DNA of 64,000 nucleotides from Methanoplanus sp. FWC-SCC4 (GTDB lineage Archaea > Halobacteriota > Methanomicrobia > Methanomicrobiales > Methanomicrobiaceae), in assembly GCF_032878975.1 (NCBI RefSeq), contig NZ_CP043875.1, positions 2,038,370 to 2,102,369 of the forward strand. Reading direction: 5' to 3'. This document shows positions 24,493 to 33,205 of this stretch, one piece after another. The number at the start of each line of letters is the position of its first letter. The first letter of the stretch is position 1. The position numbers were made by a program, and so were the translations under genes. The notes beneath the pieces are model-generated. The model had not been told where the DNA came from, searched no databases, and worked only from the letters and a program-made list of their open reading frames with translations.

Positions 24493-25881
24493 ATGGATGA
24501 ACGGCAGAAGATCATTTTAATTCTTACATCAATCGGATCTTTTCTGACACCGTTTATGGGATCGTCAATAAACATCGCAATCCCTGAAATCGGGCACGAA
24601 TTCCTGAGCAGTGCAATCCTGCTCTCGTGGGTTACAACGTCTTACCTCCTGACATCAGCAATCCTCATTGTCCCGATGGGAAGGCTTGCCGACATCAGGG
24701 GGAGAGTCGGAATATTCCTCTCAGGTGTTGCAATATACACAGCCGGCTCTCTCATATGCACAATAGCACCCTCGGCTGAATGGCTTATTGTATTCAGAAT
24801 TATTCAGGGCATCGGAGGCGCCATGCTCTATGCAACCTCGATTGCGATTATTACAAGCGTATTTCATGCAAAAGAGAGGGGCATGGCCCTCGGGATTAAT
24901 GTCGCATTCATATACACCGGCCTTACCATAGGGCCGTTTTTAGGCGGAATTGTAACGGAATTCTTCGGATGGAGAAGCATATTTTACCTCAATGTCCTGA
25001 TAGGACTCTTCGTTCTTCTGGCAGGCATGAAATACCTCAAAGTCCCTGAGATAAAAGAGGAGATGACAAGATTCGATCTCCCGGGCTCTGTTCTTTACGC
25101 TGTAACTATATTTCTTTTAATGATCGGCTTTCAGGAACTCCCCTCAGAACCCGGAATTGTTCTCTTTGCACTTGCGGGAGTTTCATTCATTGCATTCGTG
25201 TACCAGGAGAACAGGGCGGAATATCCGGTAATAAGGCTTTCACTCTTCACAAAAAACAGGGTTTTTGCATTCTCAAACCTCGCTGCACTAATAAATTACA
25301 GCTCGACATACGCAATAGGGTTCTTACTGAGCATATATCTCCAGAATGTGAAGGGTTTCTCACCGTTTTCAGCCGGAACAATACTGATTGCACAGCCGAT
25401 AATGCAGGCTTTGTTCTCACCTGCGATGGGGAAGTTATCAGACAAATACCCCTCACGACTGCTTGCAACCGCCGGCATGGCAATGATCACAATCGGTCTT
25501 GTGCCCTTTGCAAACCTTGGTCTTGAAACATCGGTCACATTCATAATCGCAGACCTTGCATTCCTTGGTCTCGGATACGCACTCTTTTCATCGCCGAACA
25601 CACATGCCGTGATGGACAGCGTCAATGAAAGATGCTACGGGGTCGCATCAGGAATTCTCGGCACAATGAGGCTCTCGGGGATGATGGTCTCAATGGGAAT
25701 CTCAATGTTCGCCTTCTCCCTTACAATCGGAAGAGACCCTCTTTCAATAACAGACCTTGCAGGACTTGTAAGCGCTATTGAAATAGCATTCGCGATTTTT
25801 GCAGCCCTCTGTGCTCTTGGAACAATTGCCTCATATGTCAGAAATCCAAAAAAGCAGAACAGGACAGAGGATAGCTCATAA
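24493..25881 (+). CDS. Major facilitator superfamily transporter (DHA2 drug exporter family)
   Basis: A 462-residue protein with about 14 hydrophobic helices. Helix 1 carries SFLTPFMGSSINIAIPEIGH (with the position normally D-x-x-I-V-N), followed by motif A PMGRLADIRGRVGIFLSG and RIIQGIGGAMLYATSIAII; the mid-protein antiporter motif C-like GLTIGPFLGGIVTEFFGWR is present. Such proteins expel drugs or other amphiphiles using the proton or sodium gradient. It is complete, unlike the related gene at 5818-7173 whose first helix is outside any canonical start. No regulator is adjacent. Confidence 0.9.
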   Translation: MDERQKIILILTSIGSFLTPFMGSSINIAIPEIGHEFLSSAILLSWVTTSYLLTSAILIVPMGRLADIRGRVGIFLSGVAIYTAGSLICTIAPSAEWLIVFRIIQGIGGAMLYATSIAIITSVFHAKERGMALGINVAFIYTGLTIGPFLGGIVTEFFGWRSIFYLNVLIGLFVLLAGMKYLKVPEIKEEMTRFDLPGSVLYAVTIFLLMIGFQELPSEPGIVLFALAGVSFIAFVYQENRAEYPVIRLSLFTKNRVFAFSNLAALINYSSTYAIGFLLSIYLQNVKGFSPFSAGTILIAQPIMQALFSPAMGKLSDKYPSRLLATAGMAMITIGLVPFANLGLETSVTFIIADLAFLGLGYALFSSPNTHAVMDSVNERCYGVASGILGTMRLSGMMVSMGISMFAFSLTIGRDPLSITDLAGLVSAIEIAFAIFAALCALGTIASYVRNPKKQNRTEDSS

Positions 25882-26253
25882 AACAGGCCGACTCTTTCTC
25901 AATATTGAAGTTGTGATTTGAACTGTGGAAAGGACAGGCATGCGATATCTGATGATATCGTTTTTCCTCCATTTTTTCCCTAATTTTTCCCTTATTCTTT
26001 GTTTGGTTAGTTCCGGGAAGGCTGGCGGCTGGCCCCATGGTAAAATCGGAGATTTATGTATCAAGATTTATCTTGTCGGTGCGGGAATATTATTTGTTTT
26101 TGGAGCATGGGCACTTGGGAAGTTTTTATTGAAATAAAAAATTGATGATTTTTGAGAATATTTTTATAACTAATATATATTGGACTTAATTTTTTCTTTG
26201 GATGACACCCATAATATTATGAACAATATTTTATTGTTTTGGAATTGATTAAA
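25882..26253. other. Intergenic stretch with possible short membrane ORF
   Basis: No firm gene. A frame open from 25925 ends at 26137 with the hydrophobic text IYLVGAGILFVFGAWALGKF, which could be a small membrane protein, but its front part overlaps a repeated sequence (TTGGTTAGTTCCGGGAAGGCTG at 26003-26024, repeated at 28043-28064), so a chance frame or a gene remnant is as likely. Confidence 0.35.
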
Positions 26254-26391
26254 ATGACATACAAATGTGGTGAAAAGCCAGGAATTGGTACATACAAATG
26301 TACAAAATGCGGAGCTACTAAAAGACTAGATGATAAAACAGACACATTACCCCCTTGTTCTGTTTGTAATCATTGTGAATTTAAAAAGTAA
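26254..26391 (+). CDS. Small zinc-ribbon protein (45 residues)
   Basis: A short gene below usual ORF cut-offs. The protein starts MTYKCGEKPGIGTYKCTKCG, then has a C-x2-C pair near residue 38 (PPCSVCNHCEFKK). The spacing C-x2-C...C-x2-C and the G-T-Y-K-C text match rubredoxin-like or YjzC-like zinc ribbons found in phage and accessory regions. Function unknown. It is in the AT-rich block preceding the PIN-like gene and could be part of the same acquired segment. Confidence 0.65.
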   Translation: MTYKCGEKPGIGTYKCTKCGATKRLDDKTDTLPPCSVCNHCEFKK

Positions 26392-26622
26392 ATTCAAACA
26401 ATTCTTCTTTTTTTTCTTGGAAAAAATGTTATAAGCTTAAATATTTCTTCAGAACTTGCCCGTTTCTGTTTTTCCTCATGCTTTTTGTTTTTAGTGTCAG
26501 ATCAAGAGAACAGCCTAAAAGAGTTTAGAGAGAAAATCAGGAATAGATTAATCTCATGCTGGAAAGATAACAATAATATAAATATAGAATAAATTTTGCT
26601 TAAAATATGAGGGATTGAAAAG
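26392..26622. other. AT-rich gap, possible gene remnant
   Basis: A frame from GTG 26494 to TAA 26592 encodes 32 residues with ordinary hydrophilic composition (SDQENSLKEFREKIRNRL). It is too short to call and may be the end of a lost gene. Confidence 0.25.
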
Positions 26623-27846
26623 ATGAAGAATAAATTTTTTGGGTATTATAAATATTCAAAGGAACAATTTAAAGAAATCTGGGATGATTGTATCTTTGTT
26701 TTTGATACAAGTGTTCTTTTAAATTTTCATAAATATAATCCAAAAAATGTTGAAGAAACATTTAATAATTTTTTAATGAATTCAGACAGATTCTGGATTC
26801 CATATCATGTAGGAGAAGAATATCACAGAAATTTATTTAAAGTAATTATTTCTCAACTTTCGGTATATGACAAAGTATTAAATGAAATAAAGAGTTCTAA
26901 AAATAAAATAAAAGGTTTATGTGAACAATACAAACTACACCCATATCTAAAATTAAATGATTCTGTAAAAGATCTAATGAATGAATTTGAAAAATGCTCA
27001 GAATCAATAAATAAATATAAAAAAAATCATCCTTCTGAAACAGAAAATAATAAAGTATCTCAAATAATAGGTGACTTTTTTGAAGATAAAATAGGAGAAA
27101 GTCCCATAAATAATGAAATCGAAGAAATCGAAAGAGAAGGGGAAAAGAGATATGAGAAACAAATTTCTCCGGGATTCCGTGATATTAAAAAGCCTGCAAA
27201 TAAATATGGAGATTTTATAATTTGGAAAGAAATTATTGAGTATTCTAAATTAAAAGATAAGCCAATTGTTTTTATAGTTGATGATGAAAAAAATGATTTT
27301 TGGCAAAAAAGAGGAAAAAAAATAATAGGCCCAGCTCCTGATTTAATAACAGAATTCTATCGAGAAACTAATCAATATTATTACCAATATACATTAGATA
27401 AATTTTTAAAATGCTATGATGAGATGTTCAAATCACAAAATAAGGAATTAATTTCTGATGTTGAAGATCTTAAAAGAAAGAGAGAACAAATATTAAATAA
27501 GAATTATAACAAATTGCAATTTTATGATGGAAATCATAAATTTGTATCATATGATGATAGTTTAAATGAAAATTTTCAATATATTAAAAATGTCATCCTT
27601 GACAGCCCATTGGAAGGTCCAGAATTGTCACATTTGAGGCAATTAATGAGAAAATATATTGAAACAGAGCATAAATATGATGCTTTTTATAATTCTATAA
27701 GAGAATGTGATCCTAATTTTTTGGAACAAGAATATGAATTGGCAGATTTAAGAGATTATATGCAAGATTTAAAAATACAAATATTGAGCGAATTTGAATT
27801 AATTCATGAATCTAATAAAAATCATTTTTATTTAGATAATTATTAA
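26623..27846 (+). CDS. PIN-like domain protein (PIN_8-like), possible defence ribonuclease
   Basis: A 407-residue AT-rich gene. The N-terminal strand CIFVFDTSVLLNFHKYN (residues 22-38) has the D-T-S-x-L-L-N pattern of PIN nucleases, WIPYHVGEEYHRN supplies further acidic residues, and the text KDKPIVFIVDDEKNDFW (about residues 213-229) fits the distal acidic cluster closing the active site. A long helical insert of about 120 residues lies between. The C-terminal 150 residues are helical and charged. This arrangement resembles the PIN_8 group of large PIN-like proteins seen in defence islands. Foreign base composition and flanking 22-bp repeats indicate acquisition. The substrate is unknown. 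Confidence 0.65.
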   Translation: MKNKFFGYYKYSKEQFKEIWDDCIFVFDTSVLLNFHKYNPKNVEETFNNFLMNSDRFWIPYHVGEEYHRNLFKVIISQLSVYDKVLNEIKSSKNKIKGLCEQYKLHPYLKLNDSVKDLMNEFEKCSESINKYKKNHPSETENNKVSQIIGDFFEDKIGESPINNEIEEIEREGEKRYEKQISPGFRDIKKPANKYGDFIIWKEIIEYSKLKDKPIVFIVDDEKNDFWQKRGKKIIGPAPDLITEFYRETNQYYYQYTLDKFLKCYDEMFKSQNKELISDVEDLKRKREQILNKNYNKLQFYDGNHKFVSYDDSLNENFQYIKNVILDSPLEGPELSHLRQLMRKYIETEHKYDAFYNSIRECDPNFLEQEYELADLRDYMQDLKIQILSEFELIHESNKNHFYLDNY

Positions 27847-28253
27847 TTTATATCATTAGCTCAGAATATACCAAGTTCAAAATTTCATAGTAGAGACACA
27901 CCTTTTTTGACCAGAGTTTATGCTGGTTCAGTTTCAGGTCAGGAGATCTGATAGGCCTTCGCAGGGATGGAGAAGGCATCCCGGCCTCAGGCACTTCACT
28001 TCAGATCGTGTTTCCCCCTTTTGTTTTTCCTAATTTCATCGGTTGGTAAGTTCCGGGAAGGCTGACGATCTATATTTACAAACTTTAAATTCAGGCAATA
28101 ATCCTGTTCAGAAATAACCCCTGATGATGGTGATCTCTGCAAAGGCCTTAAAGAATCATTAACAGTTACGCCGTGAAAATCATTCAGCCGTTATAGTTGA
28201 AGACGGAATTGTCATTAAACAAAAAACAATTTTAAAAAACTCTCAAAAACGAG
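27847..28253. other. Non-coding stretch containing a strong nested stem-loop
   Basis: No gene is seen. At 27945-28007 three nested perfect inverted repeats occur: GATCTGA (27945-27951) with TCAGATC (28001-28007), AGGCC (27953-27957) with GGCCT (27983-27987), and GGGATG (27964-27969) with CATCCC (27977-27982) around a small loop. This could be a small RNA, a mobile-element end, or a terminator. The 22-bp repeat copy at 28043-28064 follows. Confidence 0.55.
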
Positions 28254-28324
28254 TGCACCGACCGGGAATTGAACCCGGGCTATTGGCTTGGAAGGCCAAA
28301 GTCATGCCACTAGACCATCGGTGC
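28254..28324 (-). tRNA. tRNA-Gly (TCC)
   Basis: A complete 71-nt cloverleaf on the minus strand: acceptor GCACCGA/TCGGTGC, D arm GTC/GAC with loop TAGTGGCAT, anticodon stem TTGGC/GCCAA with loop CTTCCAA (anticodon TCC), T stem CCGGG/CCCGG with loop TTCAATT, discriminator A. CCA is not encoded. Its 3' end faces the AT-rich accessory stretch on the left. Confidence 0.95.
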
Positions 28325-28871
28325 ATTACACAACACTTGTGCTCTCTAATGTTTACCCTCACAGGTATTAAAAATAGTGTTTTGATTCCGGGGATCAGAC
28401 ATCCCTTTTGTATACAGACATACAGAAATCCGCCACATAACAGCCTGAATACTCAAAATAAGTACAATTATAATCCATTTCACCAAAGACCATGCAAAGA
28501 GGCCTGCTGCGTTCACAATCCGGATCGCCGGACTCACTGAAATATTCGTCACTTCCTTCAAGGCGGGTCACCCTGCCGATAACAAGCGAATACTTCCCGA
28601 CGCCCTATTTCCCCCCTTAAGCATACCACTCCATCCAATACATCCCAAAAGCGGGCTTAGAGTGACGGACTTCCGGGGCCCGTAAATTTGCCTTTGCAAA
28701 TTCATCAGTACCGGCGGGAATGGTGGCGCTAACAGATCATAATTTCAGGCTGCACAAACAATGCACAGAATTTATCCTGAATTAAAAACCTGGAAAAAAA
28801 GTGTTCATAAACCAAAAAAAATTCAGTTTCAATATCTGTCTAAAAATATTTTTAAAAGAATTCAGGGGGAA
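28325..28871. other. Gap with two short minus-strand frames, probably gene remnants
   Basis: Over 500 bases without a firm gene. On the minus strand, 28617-28736 is open and reads PAGTDEFAKANLRAPEVRHS and KPAFGMYWMEWYA before a stop, without a start codon. Bases 28395-28604 are open and read SLVIGRVTRLEGSDEYFSES and ending in KRDV; GTG 28571 would be its only possible start. Composition looks protein-like in both. A competing frame (28346-28561) has a hydrophobic helix. A decayed or truncated gene beside the tRNA-Gly is the best reading. Confidence 0.35.
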
Positions 28872-29759
28872 TTAATACCCTCTGAGTTCTGCCTCAATCT
28901 TTTCAAGAGCAGCAACACGCCTGTCAAGTGAAGGGTGGGTTGCAAGAAGCTCTGTCAGGCTCTTTCCTGAGATTGCAGGGATGATAAAGAATGCATTTGC
29001 ACCCTCAATCTCCTGTTTCTTCTTTGCAGGAACGTACTCCATCTTTCCGCTGATCTTATTCAGAGCTGAAATTAAGGCTCTCGGATTTCCTGTAATCATT
29101 GCGCTGCCACGGTCTGCCGCAAATTCACGGTAACGTGAAAGCAGAAGCATAAGAAGCGTTGCAACAATCCAGACAAAGATGGACACAACCCATATTGCAA
29201 TCCATGCACCGTTGTTGTCACGGCTGTCAAAGAGATTCATAAAGAACGCATTCTGCATGACCATTGATGCAATCATTGCAATGAAACTTGCAACCGTCAT
29301 GGTGAGAATATCACGGTTTTTAACATGTGAAAGCTCATGCGCAATTACAGCCTCAAGCTCCTCACGGTTGAGAGTCTTCATGATGGAATCTGTAACCGCC
29401 ACAACAGCGTGGTTCGGGCTCCTGCCTGTTGCAAATGCATTTGGAACAGGTGAAGCCATGACTGCAATTCTTGGCTTTGGAAGATCCGCTTCCCTGCAAA
29501 GCTTCTCAATCATTGCATGAAGCTCAGGCTCTTCATCTTCAGCAACTATCCTTGCCCGTGTACTGGCCAGAACAAGTCTGTCAGAGAGGAAGTATTGTCC
29601 AAAGGCAAACAAAAATGCAAGACCTACCAGGAAATAAAAACGTCCGGGGAAGAAGTAATTTATTGCGCCTATAAAGAACAGGTAGACCGCAAGGATTAAC
29701 ATCCATGTGAGAAAGACCCGGCCTGTCAGCCCCCAGTCTCTCTTCCATTTACCTATCAT
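28872..29759 (-). CDS. htpX: HtpX-like membrane zinc metalloprotease
   Basis: A 295-residue M48-family protease. Two N-terminal helices (FLTWMLILAVYLFFIGAI and FLVGLAFLFAFGQYFL) are followed by the cytoplasmic catalytic part with H-E-L-S-H at residues 141-145 (AVIAHELSHVKNRDI), then two more helices (about residues 152-200) and the third zinc-ligand region REFAADRGSAMITGNP. Typical HtpX features SPVPNAFATGRSP and the C-terminal THPSLDRRVAALEKI are present. It degrades misfolded membrane proteins. The gene is solitary, antiparallel to thi4. Confidence 0.95.
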   Translation of the reverse strand: MIGKWKRDWGLTGRVFLTWMLILAVYLFFIGAINYFFPGRFYFLVGLAFLFAFGQYFLSDRLVLASTRARIVAEDEEPELHAMIEKLCREADLPKPRIAVMASPVPNAFATGRSPNHAVVAVTDSIMKTLNREELEAVIAHELSHVKNRDILTMTVASFIAMIASMVMQNAFFMNLFDSRDNNGAWIAIWVVSIFVWIVATLLMLLLSRYREFAADRGSAMITGNPRALISALNKISGKMEYVPAKKKQEIEGANAFFIIPAISGKSLTELLATHPSLDRRVAALEKIEAELRGY

Positions 29760-29881
29760 AGTATTATTATATTTGGCATTCGGGGGTTAAATATGTCACA
29801 CCACCGACAGAGTTTAAAATACCCGGCAGGGAAAAAAATCAATTCCATTATACCCTCTAAAGATAAACTATAAAGCCTCGG

Positions 29882-30661
29882 GTGACTGAAAAAATGGAAC
29901 TTGATGAAGTTACAATAAGCAGAGCAATACTCTCAGAGCAAAGCAGAATAATGCTTGACTACTTCGACCTGGACTGTGCAATTGTAGGCGGAGGCCCCTC
30001 AGGGATCACCTGTGCAGCACTCCTCGCAGAAGAAGGAATTAAAGTCGCCCTCATTGAAAAAAAGCTGTCTATCGGCGGAGGAATGTGGGGCGGCGGAATG
30101 ATGTTTCCGCGCATAGTAGTACAGGAGGAAGCAAGGCGGCTTCTTGACCACTTCGGAATAAAATATACGGAATACGAAAAGGGCTATTTTGTCGCATCAT
30201 CTGTCGAAGCAGTGTCAAAAACACTCGCAGCTGCCTGCGATGCAGGTGTTGAGGTATTTAACCTGACAACTGTTGAAGATGTTGTGGTAAAGGAGGACAA
30301 AAGAGTAAGCGGTCTTGTCATAAACTGGTCACCGGTTGAAATGGCAGGTCTTCACATAGATCCCCTAACGCTCAGATCAAAGGTCACCATTGACGCAACA
30401 GGCCATGACTCAACTGTCGCACACATGGTCAGAGACAAAGGCGGAGACCTTGAGATCAAAGGAGAGGGCTTCATGTGGGCTGAAAAGGCCGAGTCAAACA
30501 TCCTCAAACACACAAAAGAGGTGTTCCCCGGCCTCATTGTAACAGGAATGGCAGCAAACGCCGTTGCAGGTGAAAACAGAATGGGCCCGGTATTCGGCGG
30601 AATGCTCCTCTCGGGGGAAAAAGCAGCTCTTCTTGCCAAAGAGGCCCTTAATTTAAAATAA
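29882..30661 (+). CDS. thi4: Thi4-family thiazole synthase / ribulose-1,5-bisphosphate isomerase-like protein
   Basis: A 259-residue FAD/NAD-binding protein. The dinucleotide fold is shown by [20 protein letters not shown] (residues 32-51), followed by [17 protein letters not shown] and the C-terminal [20 protein letters not shown]. It forms the thiazole precursor of thiamine from NAD and glycine. The residue at the sulfur-donor position is His158 ([10 protein letters not shown]) rather than the Cys of yeast Thi4, as in archaeal enzymes that use free sulfide and iron. Starts are GTG 29882 or ATG 29894. No thiamine riboswitch was seen upstream. Other thiamine genes (thiE, thiM) are at the right edge of the window. 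Confidence 0.92.
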   Translation: MTEKMELDEVTISRAILSEQSRIMLDYFDLDCAIVGGGPSGITCAALLAEEGIKVALIEKKLSIGGGMWGGGMMFPRIVVQEEARRLLDHFGIKYTEYEKGYFVASSVEAVSKTLAAACDAGVEVFNLTTVEDVVVKEDKRVSGLVINWSPVEMAGLHIDPLTLRSKVTIDATGHDSTVAHMVRDKGGDLEIKGEGFMWAEKAESNILKHTKEVFPGLIVTGMAANAVAGENRMGPVFGGMLLSGEKAALLAKEALNLK

Positions 30662-30784
30662 ACCGACATTTTTTTGGTATTTTTCAAAGGAACTTTGCCA
30701 ATTGTATTTCAATAAAAGCCCTTACCCTTCTTCCAGAATAAATCAAAATATATTAGAAGTGGCTTTCAGAAAACATAATGTTAC

Positions 30785-31438
30785 ATGGAAGGAGATACCG
30801 CACCTGAAGAAATCGGAGATGTCGCATACGGAATCTTTGAGATTATTCTTAACAAGGGGCTTAAAAGCCGCGGAGATTATCTTTTTGAGCGCGTGGAAAG
30901 GGAGGATGATTTCAGGCAGGATTTTGAGGAAATATTTTCTGATTTTACAACAGACTACGAAATTCTCGCCAATGCACTTCTTGAAAAATTCACAGACACC
31001 AATACAATATACAATAAAATATGCGAAGGGGAGGGCGTTTTCCCATCAAAGACAACGCAGATGTACTGGATTGTTCAGGACGCACCCGATTTTGAGGCAA
31101 ATCCCGATGACGAAAACAGAGGCGGGAAGTGGCTGATATTCCTTGAGAGGGATGTGGCTGACCTGATGTGGAGAAAGATAAGGGATGCAACGGTAAAGGG
31201 CCGCCTCGGGATATCAGCAAAAACCAGTACAGCAAAGGAAAACCCCGATTCCCGTGATGACCGCATCGTAATCTACGTCCATACAAAAGACTGGGAAGAC
31301 GCAGATGACGTCATGAATATAAGAGAGGTCTTAAGAGAACTCGGCGTGGAACAACGCATCGGATACAAGAGAAATATTGAAACATACCACGGTGACTACT
31401 CTGAAGGTGGAAAAAAGGTAACATATTACAGCGCATAA
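30785..31438 (+). CDS. Bles03-like (UPF0696) protein
   Basis: A 217-residue soluble protein. The centre and C-terminus resemble the Bles03 family (human C11orf68, called a putative phosphothreonine lyase-like domain): GGKWLIFLERDVADLMWRKI, then KGRLGISAKTSTAKENP, DDRIVIYVHTKDWEDADDVM and VLRELGVEQRIGYKRNIETY. The N-terminal third (about residues 1-70) is acidic and helical. No reaction has been shown for archaeal members to my knowledge. It follows thi4 by 123 bases with its own ATG and may be separately transcribed. Confidence 0.75.
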   Translation: MEGDTAPEEIGDVAYGIFEIILNKGLKSRGDYLFERVEREDDFRQDFEEIFSDFTTDYEILANALLEKFTDTNTIYNKICEGEGVFPSKTTQMYWIVQDAPDFEANPDDENRGGKWLIFLERDVADLMWRKIRDATVKGRLGISAKTSTAKENPDSRDDRIVIYVHTKDWEDADDVMNIREVLRELGVEQRIGYKRNIETYHGDYSEGGKKVTYYSA

Positions 31439-31670
31439 GAGTGCCGGACATCCATTATTTTTTATAAGAATGAAAAACCCGTCCGTTTGAACATGTGAAA
31501 CCGGATATCCGGCCACTGCCCAAACAAAATTGAGAATTTATGATACAATTCTGCAATAAGAACTGTTTTTTAACAATAAACTGGCACTAAAGGCAGAATA
31601 CACCTTTAATTCCCATTTTAAGAAAAAAGTATAGATACCTGTGTAACCCGGGTAAACACAGGGAAAAAGA

Positions 31671-31817
31671 TTATCCTTTTCTCTCCTTTGATTTTGGTCT
31701 TAAACCATCATATCCACATTTGCGACACTTTGTTGCACGAGGTGCGTTTCTTGCATTACATTTCATGCAGATTTTTACGTCAAGGAGCCTTGCCTCGGCC
31801 TCTGGAAATCTTGCCAT
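31671..31817 (-). CDS. rpl40e: Large ribosomal subunit protein eL40
   Basis: A 48-residue basic protein starting [20 protein letters not shown], with the zinc-ribbon pairs C-M-K-C (17-20) and C-R-K-C (31-34) and the basic tail RPKSKERKG. This is the archaeal L40e, which in eukaryotes is the ubiquitin-fusion ribosomal protein. It was found below the usual ORF length. It lies next to the XTP diphosphatase gene on the same strand, a frequent archaeal arrangement. Confidence 0.95.
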   Translation of the reverse strand: MARFPEAEARLLDVKICMKCNARNAPRATKCRKCGYDGLRPKSKERKG

Positions 31818-32018
31818 TTTTGTATCCCCTATATGTTTAGTTGTTCAGTTCTATATACAACGATGTCTGGCATATTAACAGTTTGGATATACCGCAGCAT
31901 ACTGCTTTGTCACATATGCCAAAGGTAACGGCATCAAAATTATTCTGACGGAAAACAGCCGGAAATATTTCGCTGAACCAATTTCAGAACAGTTCTGATT
32001 TTTACAAAAACCACTCGC

Positions 32019-32567
32019 TCACTGCTTCTTTAAATACCATTCACCAAATGCTTCCAGAGCCCTGCCCCTGTGAGAGACCGCAGATTTATCCTTTAGGGGA
32101 ATTTCAGCGAATGTTTTCCCGGATACCTCAAAGATTGGGTCATATCCAAAACCCTCACTGCCACGCGGGCCTGTGGTAATACTGCCTTCCACCCTGCCCC
32201 TGAATATTAAAACACCGTCTTCATCCGCATAAGCGATTGCTGTTTCAAAATAAGCACAACGGTTTTCCTGATTTTCCATAAGACGAAGAATGCCTTCCAT
32301 CCCGATTGTGTCAAGAACGAATGCGGCGTACGCACCTGGAAATCCGTTGAGAGAACTTATGTAAAATCCTGTATCGTCAACAATTAAAGGCTCTTTTACA
32401 GCATCATACGCAGCCTTAGCCTTCACGCGTGCAATATTCCCAACATCATTATCCTTTATTTCAGGCAGATCAAGCTTTACATGGCCAACCCTGACCTTTC
32501 CGTTGAAAAATTCTTCAACTTCTTTTGCCTTGTCGGGATTTCCTGTCACTACCTTTAGATTCATCAT
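32019..32567 (-). CDS. XTP/dITP diphosphatase (RdgB/HAM1 family)
   Basis: A 182-residue enzyme that removes pyrophosphate from non-canonical purine nucleotides. The N-terminal substrate loop VVTGNPDKAKEVEEFF, the acidic VDDTGFYISSLNGFPGAYAA, and the C-terminal GFGYDPIFEVSG plus SAVSHRGRALEAF are all family signatures. ATG 32564 is as likely a start as 32567. It sits upstream of rpl40e on the same strand. In Euryarchaeota the gene often neighbours kae1, which lies here about 4 kb away. Confidence 0.93.
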   Translation of the reverse strand: MMNLKVVTGNPDKAKEVEEFFNGKVRVGHVKLDLPEIKDNDVGNIARVKAKAAYDAVKEPLIVDDTGFYISSLNGFPGAYAAFVLDTIGMEGILRLMENQENRCAYFETAIAYADEDGVLIFRGRVEGSITTGPRGSEGFGYDPIFEVSGKTFAEIPLKDKSAVSHRGRALEAFGEWYLKKQ

Positions 32568-32824
32568 CTCTTTTAATTGGCACTGGGTTCAAAAAATGAT
32601 TTACTATGGAAATCACTTTTTGATCCACTTAAAAATGTTTCCGGCCGGGCCGTATTTCAAAACCCCTTATCCGGAACAATGACACCAAAAATACAAAATT
32701 CAAAATATCGTTCTTTTGAATTTGCGATACTATTTTATTCTATTATTCCGACTATCCGCCTGAAAATCCGGACATTAAACTGTCTGATAAATTAATTTCA
32801 GCATGGTAAAATAGGGGGATAATA

Positions 32825-33202
32825 ATGCCAAAAGTAATACATTTTGAATTTCCGGCGGAAAACCCGGAAAGGGCCGCCGCATTTTATGATCACGTATTCA
32901 AATGGAAGGCTCAAAAATACGGAGACATGGAATACTGGCTTTTGACAACCGGAAATGAGGATGAGGAGGGTATAGACGGTGCCATTGCACCCAAAAAGGA
33001 CATGATCACGGATTCTGTAATAAACACCGTCAGTGTCCTCTCTCTGGACGATTCCATAAAAAAAGTCAGAGAAGCGGGGGGAGAATTAATGACAGAAAAA
33101 ATGGAAATCCCGGGAATAGGCCACCATATTTACTGTCGTGACACTGAAGGCAATGTTTTCGGGATACTTGAGAGCATAAAAGACCCAAAAGGCGGACTTT
33201 GA
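32825..33202 (+). CDS. VOC-fold (glyoxalase/bleomycin-resistance family) protein
   Basis: A 125-residue protein with the two beta-alpha-beta-beta-beta units of the vicinal oxygen chelate fold. VIHFEFPAENPERAAAFYDH (residues 4-23) and KWKAQKYGDMEYWLLTTG form the first, and SVLSLDDSIKKVREAGGELM with GIGHHIYCRDTEGNVFGILE the second; metal-ligand-like His and Glu are present. The substrate is unknown. It is followed after three bases by the HNH-motif gene and is likely in the same operon. Confidence 0.85.
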   Translation: MPKVIHFEFPAENPERAAAFYDHVFKWKAQKYGDMEYWLLTTGNEDEEGIDGAIAPKKDMITDSVINTVSVLSLDDSIKKVREAGGELMTEKMEIPGIGHHIYCRDTEGNVFGILESIKDPKGGL

Positions 33203-33205
33203 GAT

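Noticed and set aside
25925-26137. 70-residue frame ending in a hydrophobic helix
   Set aside because: The hydrophobic end is suggestive, but the front half overlaps repeat DNA and no start signal is seen; listed only within the intergenic note.
28325-28871. RNase P or SRP RNA gene in the GC-richer gap beside tRNA-Gly
   Set aside because: I looked for the conserved RNase P and SRP helix 8 motifs on both strands and did not find them; the stretch reads better as decayed coding sequence.
32577-32795. 72-residue plus-strand frame between the XTP diphosphatase and VOC genes
   Set aside because: Atypical composition, no ribosome-binding site and no similarity recognised; treated as chance.
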